DNA of 64,000 bases. Source: Acidobacteriota bacterium. GTDB lineage: Bacteria > Acidobacteriota > Terriglobia > Bryobacterales > Bryobacteraceae. Both the position numbers and the translations under genes were made by a program. This document shows positions 18,381-26,104 of this stretch, piece after piece. Location of the stretch: NCBI GenBank assembly GCA_017307505.1, contig JAFKEE010000032.1, positions 124,001 to 188,000 of the forward strand. The letters run 5' to 3'. Under the pieces are notes generated by a model. The model was not told the origin of the DNA, made no database searches, and saw only the letters and a program-made list of their open reading frames with translations. The stretch's first letter is position 1. The number at the start of each line of letters is the position of its first letter.

Positions 18381-19481
18381 TCAGACGGAGCGGGCCATGA
18401 CGAGGGTCATATCGTCGAACTGCTCTCCGGGGGCCAATGCCGCGATGTGCGCCGTCAGTTGCTCCGGCGACAGCCCCGGATTCAGGCGGACGATCTCCGC
18501 GAAGCCCTGGTCGCCGAGGTCGTCGGCGCCGGGTCCGCGGGCGTCGGTCACGCCGTCGGAGTAGATGACCAGGCGGTCCCCGGGGGCAAGAACGGTCTCG
18601 CCCACCTCGGGCAGGAAGACATCCAGAAGCCCGATGACGGGGGCGGTGGCCCTCAGCCACTCAGCCTCCCCGGAGGCGCGCAGCAGCAGTGGCGGATTGT
18701 GTCCGCAGTTCACATAGCGCAAGGTCCGGCTGGCATCGTCGTAGTCGCTGAAAAACAGGGTGGCGAACCGTTCGGGCGGGGTCGATTCCAGGAACTGCAG
18801 GTTCAGGGTCCGCAGCAGCAGGGGCAGGTTGCGTGTCGCCTGCCAGGCCAGGCTGCGCAGGGCTGCCTGGAGATTGGACATCAACAGGGCGGCGGCAATG
18901 CCTTTGCCGGAGATGTCGGCCAGCAACAGGCCGACGCGGCCGGGCGCCAGTTCGAGGAAGTCAAAGTAGTCGCCGCCGACGGCGCCCGCCTGGCGGCAGT
19001 GCCCGTCGTATTCGAGGGTCTTCAAGGGCGGGCGGCGCTGGGGCAGCAGTTGCGCCTGCACCTGCCGGGCCAGGTCAAGATCGTGAGCCACGCGGCTGGC
19101 GGGAGCGGGGACGGCCACCATATGGCGGCGCAAAGTACTGAGCAGACGGTCGTTATCCCACGGCTTCATGACGAAATCGGCGGCGCCGCGGCGCATGGCT
19201 TCCACCGCCAGTTCGACGCTGCCCCAGGCGGTCATGACGATGACGGGCGCGCGCAGGCCCAATTGCTGCAGGCGGGCCAGTGCGTCCAGCCCTTCCTCCC
19301 CTGAAGTGGTATCCCTTGTGTAGTTGAGATCCATGAGCACGAGGTCGGGCGGGGACTGCCGGACGGCGCTCAAAATGGCCTCCGGGTGATCCGCTGTCTG
19401 AATGGTGAATCCCTCTGCTTTCAACAGGAAACGCAAGGCCAACAGGACATCCGGCTGATCGTCGGCCACCAGAATCCGCAT
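18381..19481 (-). CDS. Response regulator fused to PP2C/SpoIIE phosphatase (RsbU/RssB-like)
   Basis: 366 residues. A receiver domain (1-120) has the acidic pair VADDQ, the phosphoacceptor Asp at about 51 (LVLMDLNYTRD), a Thr/Ala switch region (VIVMTAWGS) and the Lys of FVMKPW. After the linker a PP2C/SpoIIE domain starts, with GGDYFDF, LADISGKGIAAALLM, NCGHNPPLLL, YSDGVTDARG and QFDDMTLV, so all metal-binding Asp positions look intact. Probably a phosphorylation-controlled serine phosphatase acting on a STAS-type antagonist. No antagonist is adjacent; one lies at 46611. Confidence 0.9.
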   Translation of the reverse strand: MRILVADDQPDVLLALRFLLKAEGFTIQTADHPEAILSAVRQSPPDLVLMDLNYTRDTTSGEEGLDALARLQQLGLRAPVIVMTAWGSVELAVEAMRRGAADFVMKPWDNDRLLSTLRRHMVAVPAPASRVAHDLDLARQVQAQLLPQRRPPLKTLEYDGHCRQAGAVGGDYFDFLELAPGRVGLLLADISGKGIAAALLMSNLQAALRSLAWQATRNLPLLLRTLNLQFLESTPPERFATLFFSDYDDASRTLRYVNCGHNPPLLLRASGEAEWLRATAPVIGLLDVFLPEVGETVLAPGDRLVIYSDGVTDARGPGADDLGDQGFAEIVRLNPGLSPEQLTAHIAALAPGEQFDDMTLVMARSV

Positions 19482-19760
19482 GAGTGCTCCTCCGCAGGTA
19501 ATAGATCCAGGATTGCACGCCTCCGGCCATTTTCGCTATGGGTGTAAGTAATTATGAATCAGTCACATGGAGCCGGTCGGCGTTGGCGAAGGAGTGGTGG
19601 TAAACGGGCAGGTGCGTCCGATTCCGAACAGATTCCAGGGGCCCCCTGAAATTCGGGAGGGTGGGTAGCCTATCGGGGGGAGTGGTCCGAAGGCTCATCC
19701 AGGGCATGATGCTAAGTGAAGGGTGGGCGCAGCCCCCCGGATCCAATAAGGAGACTCTCA

Positions 19761-19916
19761 ATGAAGAAGTTTTTCGCGACCCTGACCCTGGCGGCTTTCG
19801 CCCTCACCACGACCGTCGTCCTGGCCCAGGACGCCAAGAAGGACGACACCAAGACCGAGAAGAAGGAAAAGAAGGGCAAGAAGAAGAAGGAAGAGAAGAA
19901 GGACGAGAAGAAGTAG
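19761..19916 (+). CDS. Small exported lysine/glutamate-rich protein
   Basis: 51 residues. A signal peptide (MKKFFATLTLAAFALTTTVV, cleavage after LAQ) is followed by about 28 residues of nearly only Lys, Glu and Asp. AAGGAG lies 8 bases before ATG 19761. The strong hairpin terminator at 19951 follows. The mature part is an unstructured, highly charged peptide in the periplasm or outside. Function unknown. Confidence 0.7.
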   Translation: MKKFFATLTLAAFALTTTVVLAQDAKKDDTKTEKKEKKGKKKKEEKKDEKK

Positions 19917-19950
19917 TTTTTCTTCCACCTGCTCCCCTGGAGTTGGCCAA

Positions 19951-19991
19951 GCGCCCGTCCGGCCCCCGCGCCGGGCGGGCGCCGCTGTTTT
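19951..19991 (+). terminator. Rho-independent terminator after lysine-rich peptide gene
   Basis: A 13-bp GC-rich stem with a single G:T pair (19951-19963 with 19970-19982), a six-base loop, then a T-run at 19988-19991. It lies 35 bases past the stop codon. Confidence 0.8.
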
Positions 19992-20082
19992 CCGCCCCTG
20001 TTCGCCCGGCCGATCCGCTACAATTGACGAACCATTTGTCGATTCTTCACGCGGTTGTCATCCCCCAAAGAGATAAAGAAGC

Positions 20083-20634
20083 ATGAGCACGCTGGCCCAT
20101 GATTTCCTCAGTTGGGTAGAGGCCACGGATCACGGCCTGATGCGGCGGGTGCACCGCTGGCGTGCGCCGCGCTGGATCCGGCTCTGGATGGTCTGCGCCA
20201 CGCGCGGCGGAGACGGCTGGCTCTGGTACGCTCTGGGTTTGCTGCTGCCGGTCTTTGGCGGAACCGAGGGCCGCTGGGCGGTGCTGGAGGCAGCGCTGGC
20301 CTGCTGGACCGGAATCGCGATCTTCCTCTACCTCAAGCGGGCCACGGGACGGCGCCGGCCGTGCGCGCTGGAACCGCACTGCTGGTCGACCCTGCTGCCG
20401 CCGGACCAGTTCAGCTTCCCGTCGGGCCACACGATCACCGCGTTCGCGGTCATCCTGCCCATTATTGGTCACTTTCCCGAGGCCGGGTTTGCACTGCAGT
20501 TCTGCGCCGTGTCGATTGCGCTGTCGAGAATCCTGCTGGGCATGCACTTCCTGAGCGACGTGCTGGCGGGCGCTGTAATCGGTTCCGCGCTGGGGCTGGG
20601 CTTCCATGCGGCGGGCCTGGCGCTGGGGGCCTGA
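20083..20634 (+). CDS. PAP2-family phosphatase, membrane
   Basis: 183 residues with about five membrane helices. All three PAP2 motifs are present: KRATGRRRP (K-x6-RP), FPSGHTITAF (PSGH) and SRILLGMHFLSDVLAG (SR-x5-H-x3-D). Such enzymes dephosphorylate lipid phosphates such as undecaprenyl pyrophosphate or phosphatidate on the outer face of the inner membrane. Confidence 0.85.
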   Translation: MSTLAHDFLSWVEATDHGLMRRVHRWRAPRWIRLWMVCATRGGDGWLWYALGLLLPVFGGTEGRWAVLEAALACWTGIAIFLYLKRATGRRRPCALEPHCWSTLLPPDQFSFPSGHTITAFAVILPIIGHFPEAGFALQFCAVSIALSRILLGMHFLSDVLAGAVIGSALGLGFHAAGLALGA

Positions 20635-20789
20635 ACCGCTCGCTCGCTGGAGCACGCCAATCTTCCGGCCTGGATATTGTGAGTTCCGGACGGCAAACTC
20701 AGTTTTGAGGCCTTGCCGTCTGCCCCGCCTCTTCTCCCCATCACAAGCTGAATCAAGGAGTTGCCCTCGATTTGGTATACTGGGCGCAG

Positions 20790-20809
20790 GTGTCGTTGCG
20801 AGACGACAC
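20790..20809. other. Short perfect hairpin in leader of lytic transglycosylase gene
   Basis: GTGTCGT, six bases, ACGACAC: a 7-bp dyad about 100 bases upstream of the ATG at 20908. It could be an operator or a terminator for the upstream gene (no T-run). Otherwise the 20635-20907 interval holds no gene. Confidence 0.3.
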
Positions 20810-20907
20810 ACGTGGTGTTTCCAGTTGACCCAAATTGCACTAATGAGATAGAGTCAATTGTTCGATAGTCATGTAAGCGCAATATTCCAGTTCGTGACCA
20901 GGTCGGA

Positions 20908-22572
20908 ATGAAACTAAGCCATCATCTCCTATGTACCTCGCTGGCCTGCCTGGCCACTCTGATCCCAGCCTCCGGGCAATCTCCTGCACGATTAGTGCCA
21001 CACAGCAACGGCTTCTGGCCAGCTGGTTTCATGGCTGCCGCCAAGGCGGAGGAACCGGCGGAACCGGCCTCTAATCCGTATGTGAACCTGAAGCAGCCGG
21101 CGTTACTGCTGCCGAAGGAGATTTCCGCTGACAGCCTGACCCCCTCCCAGAAGGCCGTCCGCGACTCCGAGAAGCATTACCAATACGGTAAGTTCTACAT
21201 CCAGGAGGGCAAGATCGACGAGGCGCGCAGCGAGTTCAACCTGGCCATCGACACGTTGCTGGACGTGCCGGAGTCCGCGCCGGACCGCTCGGTCGCCGAG
21301 AAGAAGTCCGAGGAACTGATCCGCCTGATCCACCGCTACGACATCGAGTCGCTGGGTAGCGGCGAGTCTCCCGAAAGCCCGGTCTTCGTCCAATCCAACC
21401 TGCCTGAGATTCTGGACCGCACCTTCCCGATCGACCCCCGCCTGAAGGACCGCACTCTCGCCCAGGTCGCCGCCGCCTCTTCCGAACTGCCCCTGACGGT
21501 CAACGACGCCGTCCTCAGCTATATTAATTACTTCACCAGTGAGCGGGGCCGCCGCGTGATGATCTATGGCTGGAAGCACGCCGGCCGTTACAAGTCGATG
21601 ATCTCGCGCATTCTGGACGAGGAAGGCGTGCCGCAGGAACTCATCAGCCTGGCGCAGGCCGAATCCGGATTTGTGCCGCGGGCGGTCAGCCGTGTGGCGG
21701 CCGCCGGCATGTGGCAGTTCATGCGCAGCCGGGGTAGTGAGTACGGCCTGAATTCTTCCGCCCTGCACGACGACCGCCTGGATCCCGAAAAGGCGACCCG
21801 TGCGGCAGCCAAGCATCTGCGCGACCTGTACTCGCAGCTGGGCGACTGGTACCTGGCGATGGCCGCTTACAACTGCGGGCCCTTCTGCGTGGAGCGCGCC
21901 GTTCAGCGTACCGGGTTTGCCGATTTCTGGGAACTGCGTGCGCGCAGCGTCCTGCCGCGGGAAACGATGAACTATGTGCCGGCCATTTTGGCCATGGCGA
22001 TCATCAGCAAGAATCCGGAAGCTTACGGGCTCACGCCCGAGACGCCGGATCCCTCAATGGAATATGACACGGTGCAGACGACCTGCCCCACCAGCCTCGC
22101 GCTGATTGCCGATGCGGCGGACCTGCCCGTGGCCGAGATTCGGGATCTGAATCCTTCCCTGCTCCGCAATCTGGCTCCGGCCAATTACGAAGTGCGCGTT
22201 CCCAAGGCAAAAGGCAGCGTCGTCCTGGCGGCTCTCGAGTCGGTGCCGGAGTCGAAAAGAGACTCCTGGCGGCTGCACCGGGTGACCGAAGGAGAGACTC
22301 TCACGGCCATCGCCCGCCGCTATTCCACTGCCGCGGGTTCGATCATTGCCGCCAATGCGCGTCTGGATTCTTCGTTCTTCGACGCTCCGGAAAGCGGCGA
22401 GATGCTGCTGATTCCGGCCGCGGCGCAAGTGCAGCCCGTGAAGCGCGCAGTGGCCTCAAAGGCCCGTGGGACAGCGCATCGGGGCTACACCACTACGGCC
22501 ACGCGCATCCATCCGACGGCCGCAAAACGCGTCGCGGTTGTATCCAAGACGCGCAAGCCCATTAGCCGCTAA
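20908..22572 (+). CDS. Membrane-bound lytic murein transglycosylase, MltD-like
   Basis: 554 residues with a signal peptide. The SLT catalytic domain (about 225-345) shows ISLAQAESGFVPRAVS with the likely catalytic Glu at about residue 251, then AAGMWQFMRSRGSEYGL, and the NYVPAILAM motif of MltD-like enzymes. At about 452-500 a LysM-like peptidoglycan-binding module is seen (HRVTEGETLTAIARRYS). The C-terminal tail is basic. It should cleave glycan strands in the periplasm during wall growth. Confidence 0.9.
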   Translation: MKLSHHLLCTSLACLATLIPASGQSPARLVPHSNGFWPAGFMAAAKAEEPAEPASNPYVNLKQPALLLPKEISADSLTPSQKAVRDSEKHYQYGKFYIQEGKIDEARSEFNLAIDTLLDVPESAPDRSVAEKKSEELIRLIHRYDIESLGSGESPESPVFVQSNLPEILDRTFPIDPRLKDRTLAQVAAASSELPLTVNDAVLSYINYFTSERGRRVMIYGWKHAGRYKSMISRILDEEGVPQELISLAQAESGFVPRAVSRVAAAGMWQFMRSRGSEYGLNSSALHDDRLDPEKATRAAAKHLRDLYSQLGDWYLAMAAYNCGPFCVERAVQRTGFADFWELRARSVLPRETMNYVPAILAMAIISKNPEAYGLTPETPDPSMEYDTVQTTCPTSLALIADAADLPVAEIRDLNPSLLRNLAPANYEVRVPKAKGSVVLAALESVPESKRDSWRLHRVTEGETLTAIARRYSTAAGSIIAANARLDSSFFDAPESGEMLLIPAAAQVQPVKRAVASKARGTAHRGYTTTATRIHPTAAKRVAVVSKTRKPISR

Positions 22573-22618
22573 GCCTTGCGGCGGGACACCTGAGCCGCCT
22601 CTTCAGACACCCCCCCTG

Positions 22619-22646
22619 TTGCGAAAGCTAAAAAACAAGTTATCCT
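22619..22646 (+). promoter_or_regulatory. Candidate sigma-70 promoter of histone-H1-like gene
   Basis: TTGCGA at 22619-22624 and TATCCT at 22641-22646, with 16 bases between and an A-rich spacer. It lies 37 bases upstream of the ATG, with an AGGAGG ribosome-binding site at 22665. Both boxes match 4 of 6 consensus bases. Confidence 0.4.
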
Positions 22647-22682
22647 AATTATGATTCGGCCAAGCAGGAGGCTTGATCGACC

Positions 22683-23417
22683 ATGCCGCAAAGGGATATT
22701 CGTCTCTTCGATTCGTTCGACGAGGATGACACTGATTTCGACACCGCGTTCCACGACGACGCGGTGGGTGAAGTACGCAGCAATACCGCTTTCGACGATA
22801 ACGATTTAGAAGAGGAAAAGCCTGAACCGAGGCGTGCGCCTGCCGCGCCAGTCCGGCCGGCCGCGATTGTGCCACCGGCACCGGTGGCACCAGTAGCGCC
22901 GCCGCCGCTGCCCGCCCGACCCGTGGAGCCGGTTCCTGTTCCGCAGCCCGCGGTGAGCCGCAAGCCTGTGCCTGCCGCACGGCCTGCTGCAGCGCCAGCC
23001 CCGGCCAAGCCGGTGGAACCGGCAGCCAAGGCGGCCAAGCCTGCGAAGCCGGTCGCGGCACCGGCGAAGGCCGCGCCGAAACGGCCCGCGGTGAAGAAGG
23101 CATCCTCCGTAGAAGTTCCCGTCCGTAAGGTTGGGAGCGCGTCCGGGAAACCGGCCGCGAAAACAACGGCGAAACCCGCCGTCCGAAAGGTGACTAAGAA
23201 AACAGTGAAAACAGCAACGAAGAAAGCCGCACCCGCCAAGAAGGCCGCTGCTCCGAAGAAGGCCGCCGCGCCTGCCAAGAAGGCTGCTCCGGCAAAGAAG
23301 GCCGCTGCTCCGGCAAAGAAGGCCGCGCCCGCCAAGAAGGCTGCTCCGGCGAAGAAGGCCGCTGCTCCGGCAAAGAAGGCCGCTGCCCCCAAGAAGGCCG
23401 CTGCCAAGAAGAAGTAG
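22683..23417 (+). CDS. Histone-H1-like, alanine/lysine/proline-rich protein
   Basis: 244 residues in three parts. Residues 1-45 are acidic (FDSFDEDDTDFDTAFHDD). Residues about 50-150 are rich in Pro and Ala with dispersed Lys. Residues about 160-244 consist of Ala-Pro-Lys-Lys-Ala repeats (AAPAKKA type), like H1/HC1-type nucleoid proteins. The basic tail should bind DNA without sequence preference. The acidic start is unusual for this class and may mask the tail or bind partners. No folded domain is predicted by eye. Confidence 0.75.
   Translation: MPQRDIRLFDSFDEDDTDFDTAFHDDAVGEVRSNTAFDDNDLEEEKPEPRRAPAAPVRPAAIVPPAPVAPVAPPPLPARPVEPVPVPQPAVSRKPVPAARPAAAPAPAKPVEPAAKAAKPAKPVAAPAKAAPKRPAVKKASSVEVPVRKVGSASGKPAAKTTAKPAVRKVTKKTVKTATKKAAPAKKAAAPKKAAAPAKKAAPAKKAAAPAKKAAPAKKAAPAKKAAAPAKKAAAPKKAAAKKK
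23224..23412 (+). repeat. Tandem coding repeats of AAPAKKA type
   Basis: Degenerate 18-21-base units of the type AAGAAGGCCGCTGCTCCGGC, about ten copies in the 3' end of the histone-like gene. They are in frame and vary at synonymous sites, so copy number may vary between strains. Confidence 0.8.
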
Positions 23418-23511
23418 GCTCCGGATGCCGTCAAAGAACGGCACGAGAGAACCTGGATCGCCCCTTGGGCGGTCTGACCGAAACCAATTCAGCCAATGCT
23501 GATGTTCAATG

Positions 23512-23546
23512 GGGCGCCGCCTGATGGGGCGCCCTGATCTCTTTTT
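23512..23546 (+). terminator. Possible terminator after histone-like gene
   Basis: A 7-bp stem (GGGCGCC with GGCGCCC, 9-base loop) at 23512-23534, followed seven bases later by five T residues. The inner parts are also self-complementary. It sits between convergent genes, so it could serve the plus-strand gene. Confidence 0.45.
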
Positions 23547-23557
23547 CGGGGATCCTG

Positions 23558-23776
23558 TCAGCTCTCCTTCTTCACCACCGACCGGCAGCGCTCGAACAAT
23601 TCGAGCAACGCATCGGCCTGTTCTTCCGGCGTGCGCGCGCCCTTCCCGGTGAATCCCACGGCCTGCGAACCGCGCCCGTATCCGGTGGCGGTGGCAATGA
23701 ACTTCATCAGTTCCAGCGCGACTTCATCCCCACCCTTGCCGCTCTGCGTCTCAGGCGATTTGGCCTTTTCTTCCAT
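23558..23776 (-). CDS. Small hypothetical protein
   Basis: 72 residues, mostly helical in appearance, with a central glycine-rich piece (TATGYGRGSQAVGFTGKGA). It ends VVKKES. No signal peptide or membrane segment. The convergent orientation to the histone-like gene and the normal codon use support a real gene. Function unknown. Confidence 0.55.
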   Translation of the reverse strand: MEEKAKSPETQSGKGGDEVALELMKFIATATGYGRGSQAVGFTGKGARTPEEQADALLELFERCRSVVKKES

Positions 23777-23861
23777 GGTCTCGGTTGCTCCTGATAAAAA
23801 TGGGCAGCCCGCGCTCTGAGCGGGTGCCGGAAACTCACTAAACGATTATCCTAGATTGCAG

Positions 23862-24695
23862 ATGCCGGTGAACGCGACGCGGCTGGAACGCCGCATGCGT
23901 GGCGGCGCACAGGCTCAACTTCTGGGCTGTGACGACGGACGCCACTATGTCACCAAGTTCCTGGAGAACCCGCAGCACCGCCGGATCCTCGTGAACGAGT
24001 GGGTGGCGGCGGTGTTTCTCCGCCATCTGCAGATCGCTGCTCCGGAAGTGCGGGTGGTGAACCTGCCCCCGGCCCTGCTCGGCGCGGAACCGGAAATCTG
24101 CCTGCAAATGGGCAACTGCCGGCGGCCGGTGTCGGCGGGCTGGCATTTTGGCTCACAATTTCCCGGAAATCCCGCGACCGATGCCGTGTACGATTATCTG
24201 CCGGATTCCCTGCTTCCGAGTGTCGTAAATCTGCCTCAGTTTCTCGGCGCGCTGGTGTTCGACAAATGGACCTCCAACTCCGATGCGCGCCAAGCCATCT
24301 TTTTCCGGCGCCGGATTCGCGACTGGCTGGACGAGCCGTCCACGCCGGCTCTCCAGAAGGGCTTCATCGCGCAGATGGTCGATCACGGCTACATTTTCGA
24401 CGGCCCGCAATGGGAGTTTCACGACTCGCCGATCCAGGGGCTCTACTTCCGCCCGATTGTGTACGCTTCCGTCCGGGGCATGGATGATTTCCAGCCCTGG
24501 CTCGACCGGGCCCGGTTCTGTCCCGAAAACCTCTGCGACGAAGTGCTGCGCCAGATGCCGCAATCGTGGCTGGAGGGGGATTCCGAACGGCTGGAGTCGC
24601 TCTTGGACCGCCTGATGAAGCGGCGCGGGCGGATCGAGGATCTGCTGGCCGCCACGGTCCGGGCCAGAGCCCACTACTTCCCGGCGTGGAGGTAG
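23862..24695 (+). CDS. HipA-like kinase-fold protein (HipA_2 type)
   Basis: 277 residues from ATG 23862. It starts MPVNATRLERRMRGGAQAQL, then YVTKFLENPQHRRILVNEWV, which fits the ATP-lysine region of the HipA-like kinase fold, and has ALVFDKWTSNSDARQAIFFR, corresponding to the catalytic HxN/D loop (here N-S-D). These HipA_2-type proteins usually occur alone, without the HipB antitoxin. None is seen here. The next gene starts 34 bases later. Substrate unknown. Confidence 0.7.
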   Translation: MPVNATRLERRMRGGAQAQLLGCDDGRHYVTKFLENPQHRRILVNEWVAAVFLRHLQIAAPEVRVVNLPPALLGAEPEICLQMGNCRRPVSAGWHFGSQFPGNPATDAVYDYLPDSLLPSVVNLPQFLGALVFDKWTSNSDARQAIFFRRRIRDWLDEPSTPALQKGFIAQMVDHGYIFDGPQWEFHDSPIQGLYFRPIVYASVRGMDDFQPWLDRARFCPENLCDEVLRQMPQSWLEGDSERLESLLDRLMKRRGRIEDLLAATVRARAHYFPAWR

Positions 24696-24724
24696 TCCGG
24701 CCCCCCGTTCCCTCGGGTAAACTG

Positions 24725-24736
24725 AGGAGGTGATCC
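24725..24736 (+). promoter_or_regulatory. Extended SD sequence overlapping the start codon
   Basis: AGGAGGTGATCC is exactly complementary to the common 3' tail of 16S rRNA (GGATCACCTCCT). The start codon GTG of the aminotransferase (24730) lies inside it. An in-frame TAA at 24718 excludes a more upstream start. Confidence 0.5.
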
Positions 24737-25605
24737 GCCCCCAACTCCTTCACAACGGCCAGATCCGCCCCTCCAGCGAGTTCATTCTCAATCCCGGTCA
24801 GGTGGGATTGCTCTCCGGCTGGGGCATCTTTTCCACGATTAAAGTGGTGGAAGGCGTCCTATTTGAGTTCAATCGCCACTGGGCCCGATTGAGCCGGGAT
24901 GCCGATCTGCTGCGGGTGCCGTTCCCGTGGGCCGCGGCGGAGCTCGAAGAGATGCTGCTGCGGCTGGTCGAGGCAAACCAGGATTTCAACGCCACGATGC
25001 GCGTGGCGGTGGTGAGGAATCTGGGGACGATGTGGTCCGGCCCGGTCACCGAACCAGCGTTCGACCTCATTGCGCTGACAGCGGCGCGCAGCAACTGGGG
25101 CGGCGCCTGCAAGCTGGGCATTGTGCCCAACGCCCGGCATGCCGCCTGCGTGTTCACCGGCACGAAGACCACGTCGTGGGCGATGAACCTGGTCTGGTAT
25201 GAAGAAGCGCACCAGCGCGGCCAGGATGAAGTGGTTTTATTGAATGAACGCGGCGAGGTTTGCGAGTGCACATCCGCCAATATTTTTGCCTGCTTCGGAG
25301 ATATAGCGGTGACGCCGCCGCTGTCGTCCGGATGTCTTCCAGGGATTACGCGGCAGATTCTTGTTGAAAAAATCAAGAATTCTGATATTCAAGTGGTGGA
25401 GAAGACGATTTCCCTGGACGACCTGGAGCGGGCTGATGGTATATTCATAACGTCCAGTACTCGAGATCTTCTGCCGGTATCGGAAGTAGAAGGACTTGCG
25501 GTGCAGACGGGCGACCGGGTTCGGCAGGCACTCGCTGCCGAGTTCGCAAGGTACGAAAGAGACTATGTCGCGCGGGCTGCCCGCAGAGCCACGGTGGGCA
25601 CGTAA
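24730..25605 (+). CDS. Class IV aminotransferase (branched-chain/D-amino-acid/ADC lyase type)
   Basis: 291 residues, a PLP-dependent enzyme of fold type IV. The start resembles the family (LLHNGQIRPSSEF). GTKTTSW carries the probable PLP lysine, and EVVLLNERGEVCECTSANIF matches the cofactor phosphate-binding region. Typical substrates are branched-chain amino acids, D-alanine or aminodeoxychorismate, and the sequence does not decide between these. GTG start, forced by a stop codon just upstream. Confidence 0.85.
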   Translation: MIRPQLLHNGQIRPSSEFILNPGQVGLLSGWGIFSTIKVVEGVLFEFNRHWARLSRDADLLRVPFPWAAAELEEMLLRLVEANQDFNATMRVAVVRNLGTMWSGPVTEPAFDLIALTAARSNWGGACKLGIVPNARHAACVFTGTKTTSWAMNLVWYEEAHQRGQDEVVLLNERGEVCECTSANIFACFGDIAVTPPLSSGCLPGITRQILVEKIKNSDIQVVEKTISLDDLERADGIFITSSTRDLLPVSEVEGLAVQTGDRVRQALAAEFARYERDYVARAARRATVGT

Positions 25606-25684
25606 GGCTCTGGGCCGACTATTGCCGGTTGCTATCGGAAGATCTGAACTATACTGCTAGTGACCCCTTCGGAGGAGGGATGGT

Positions 25685-26104
25685 TTGGTCAAGAGGAAGT
25701 TTGTAAACTGTCCTGAATGCGATTCCTCCCGCGTGCGGAGCGTACCGGTGCACGGATTCCGGGAGAATCTGCTCGCGTTGGCGGGATTCTACTCCTTCCG
25801 CTGTTCCGATTGTTATCACAAATTTCTCGCCAATCCCCTGGGCGTGGCCAATGCGGGTTATGCGAAGTGCCCGCGCTGCCTGCGCATGGACCTCTCCACC
25901 TGGGATCCAAAGTATTACAAAAAAAGCACTTGGATGGATCTGAAGGCCTGGTTTGGGGCGCATCGCTGGCGCTGTGACCCGTGCCGCAACAACTTCATGA
26001 GCTGGCGGCCGAGGAAACAGAAGTATGTCCGGCCGGCGGAACAGCAGACGGGCCAGTCGAGCACACCCCCGACACCGGACTACCACGAGTTGTACGGCGG
26101 GTAA
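25685..26104 (+). CDS. Small protein with two zinc-ribbon-like cysteine pairs
   Basis: 139 residues from a TTG start preceded by GGAGGAGGG eight bases ahead. Four CxxC motifs (CPEC, CSDC, CPRC, CDPC) form two probable zinc ribbons in the first 105 residues, separated by a Trp- and Lys-rich piece. The C-terminal tail is polar. No membrane segment; DNA, RNA or protein binding is possible. The family is not recognised. Confidence 0.65.
   Translation: MVKRKFVNCPECDSSRVRSVPVHGFRENLLALAGFYSFRCSDCYHKFLANPLGVANAGYAKCPRCLRMDLSTWDPKYYKKSTWMDLKAWFGAHRWRCDPCRNNFMSWRPRKQKYVRPAEQQTGQSSTPPTPDYHELYGG

Noticed and set aside
23224-23412. Repeat array that could be mistaken for CRISPR
   Set aside because: Units are contiguous without spacers and encode AAPAKKA repeats in frame.
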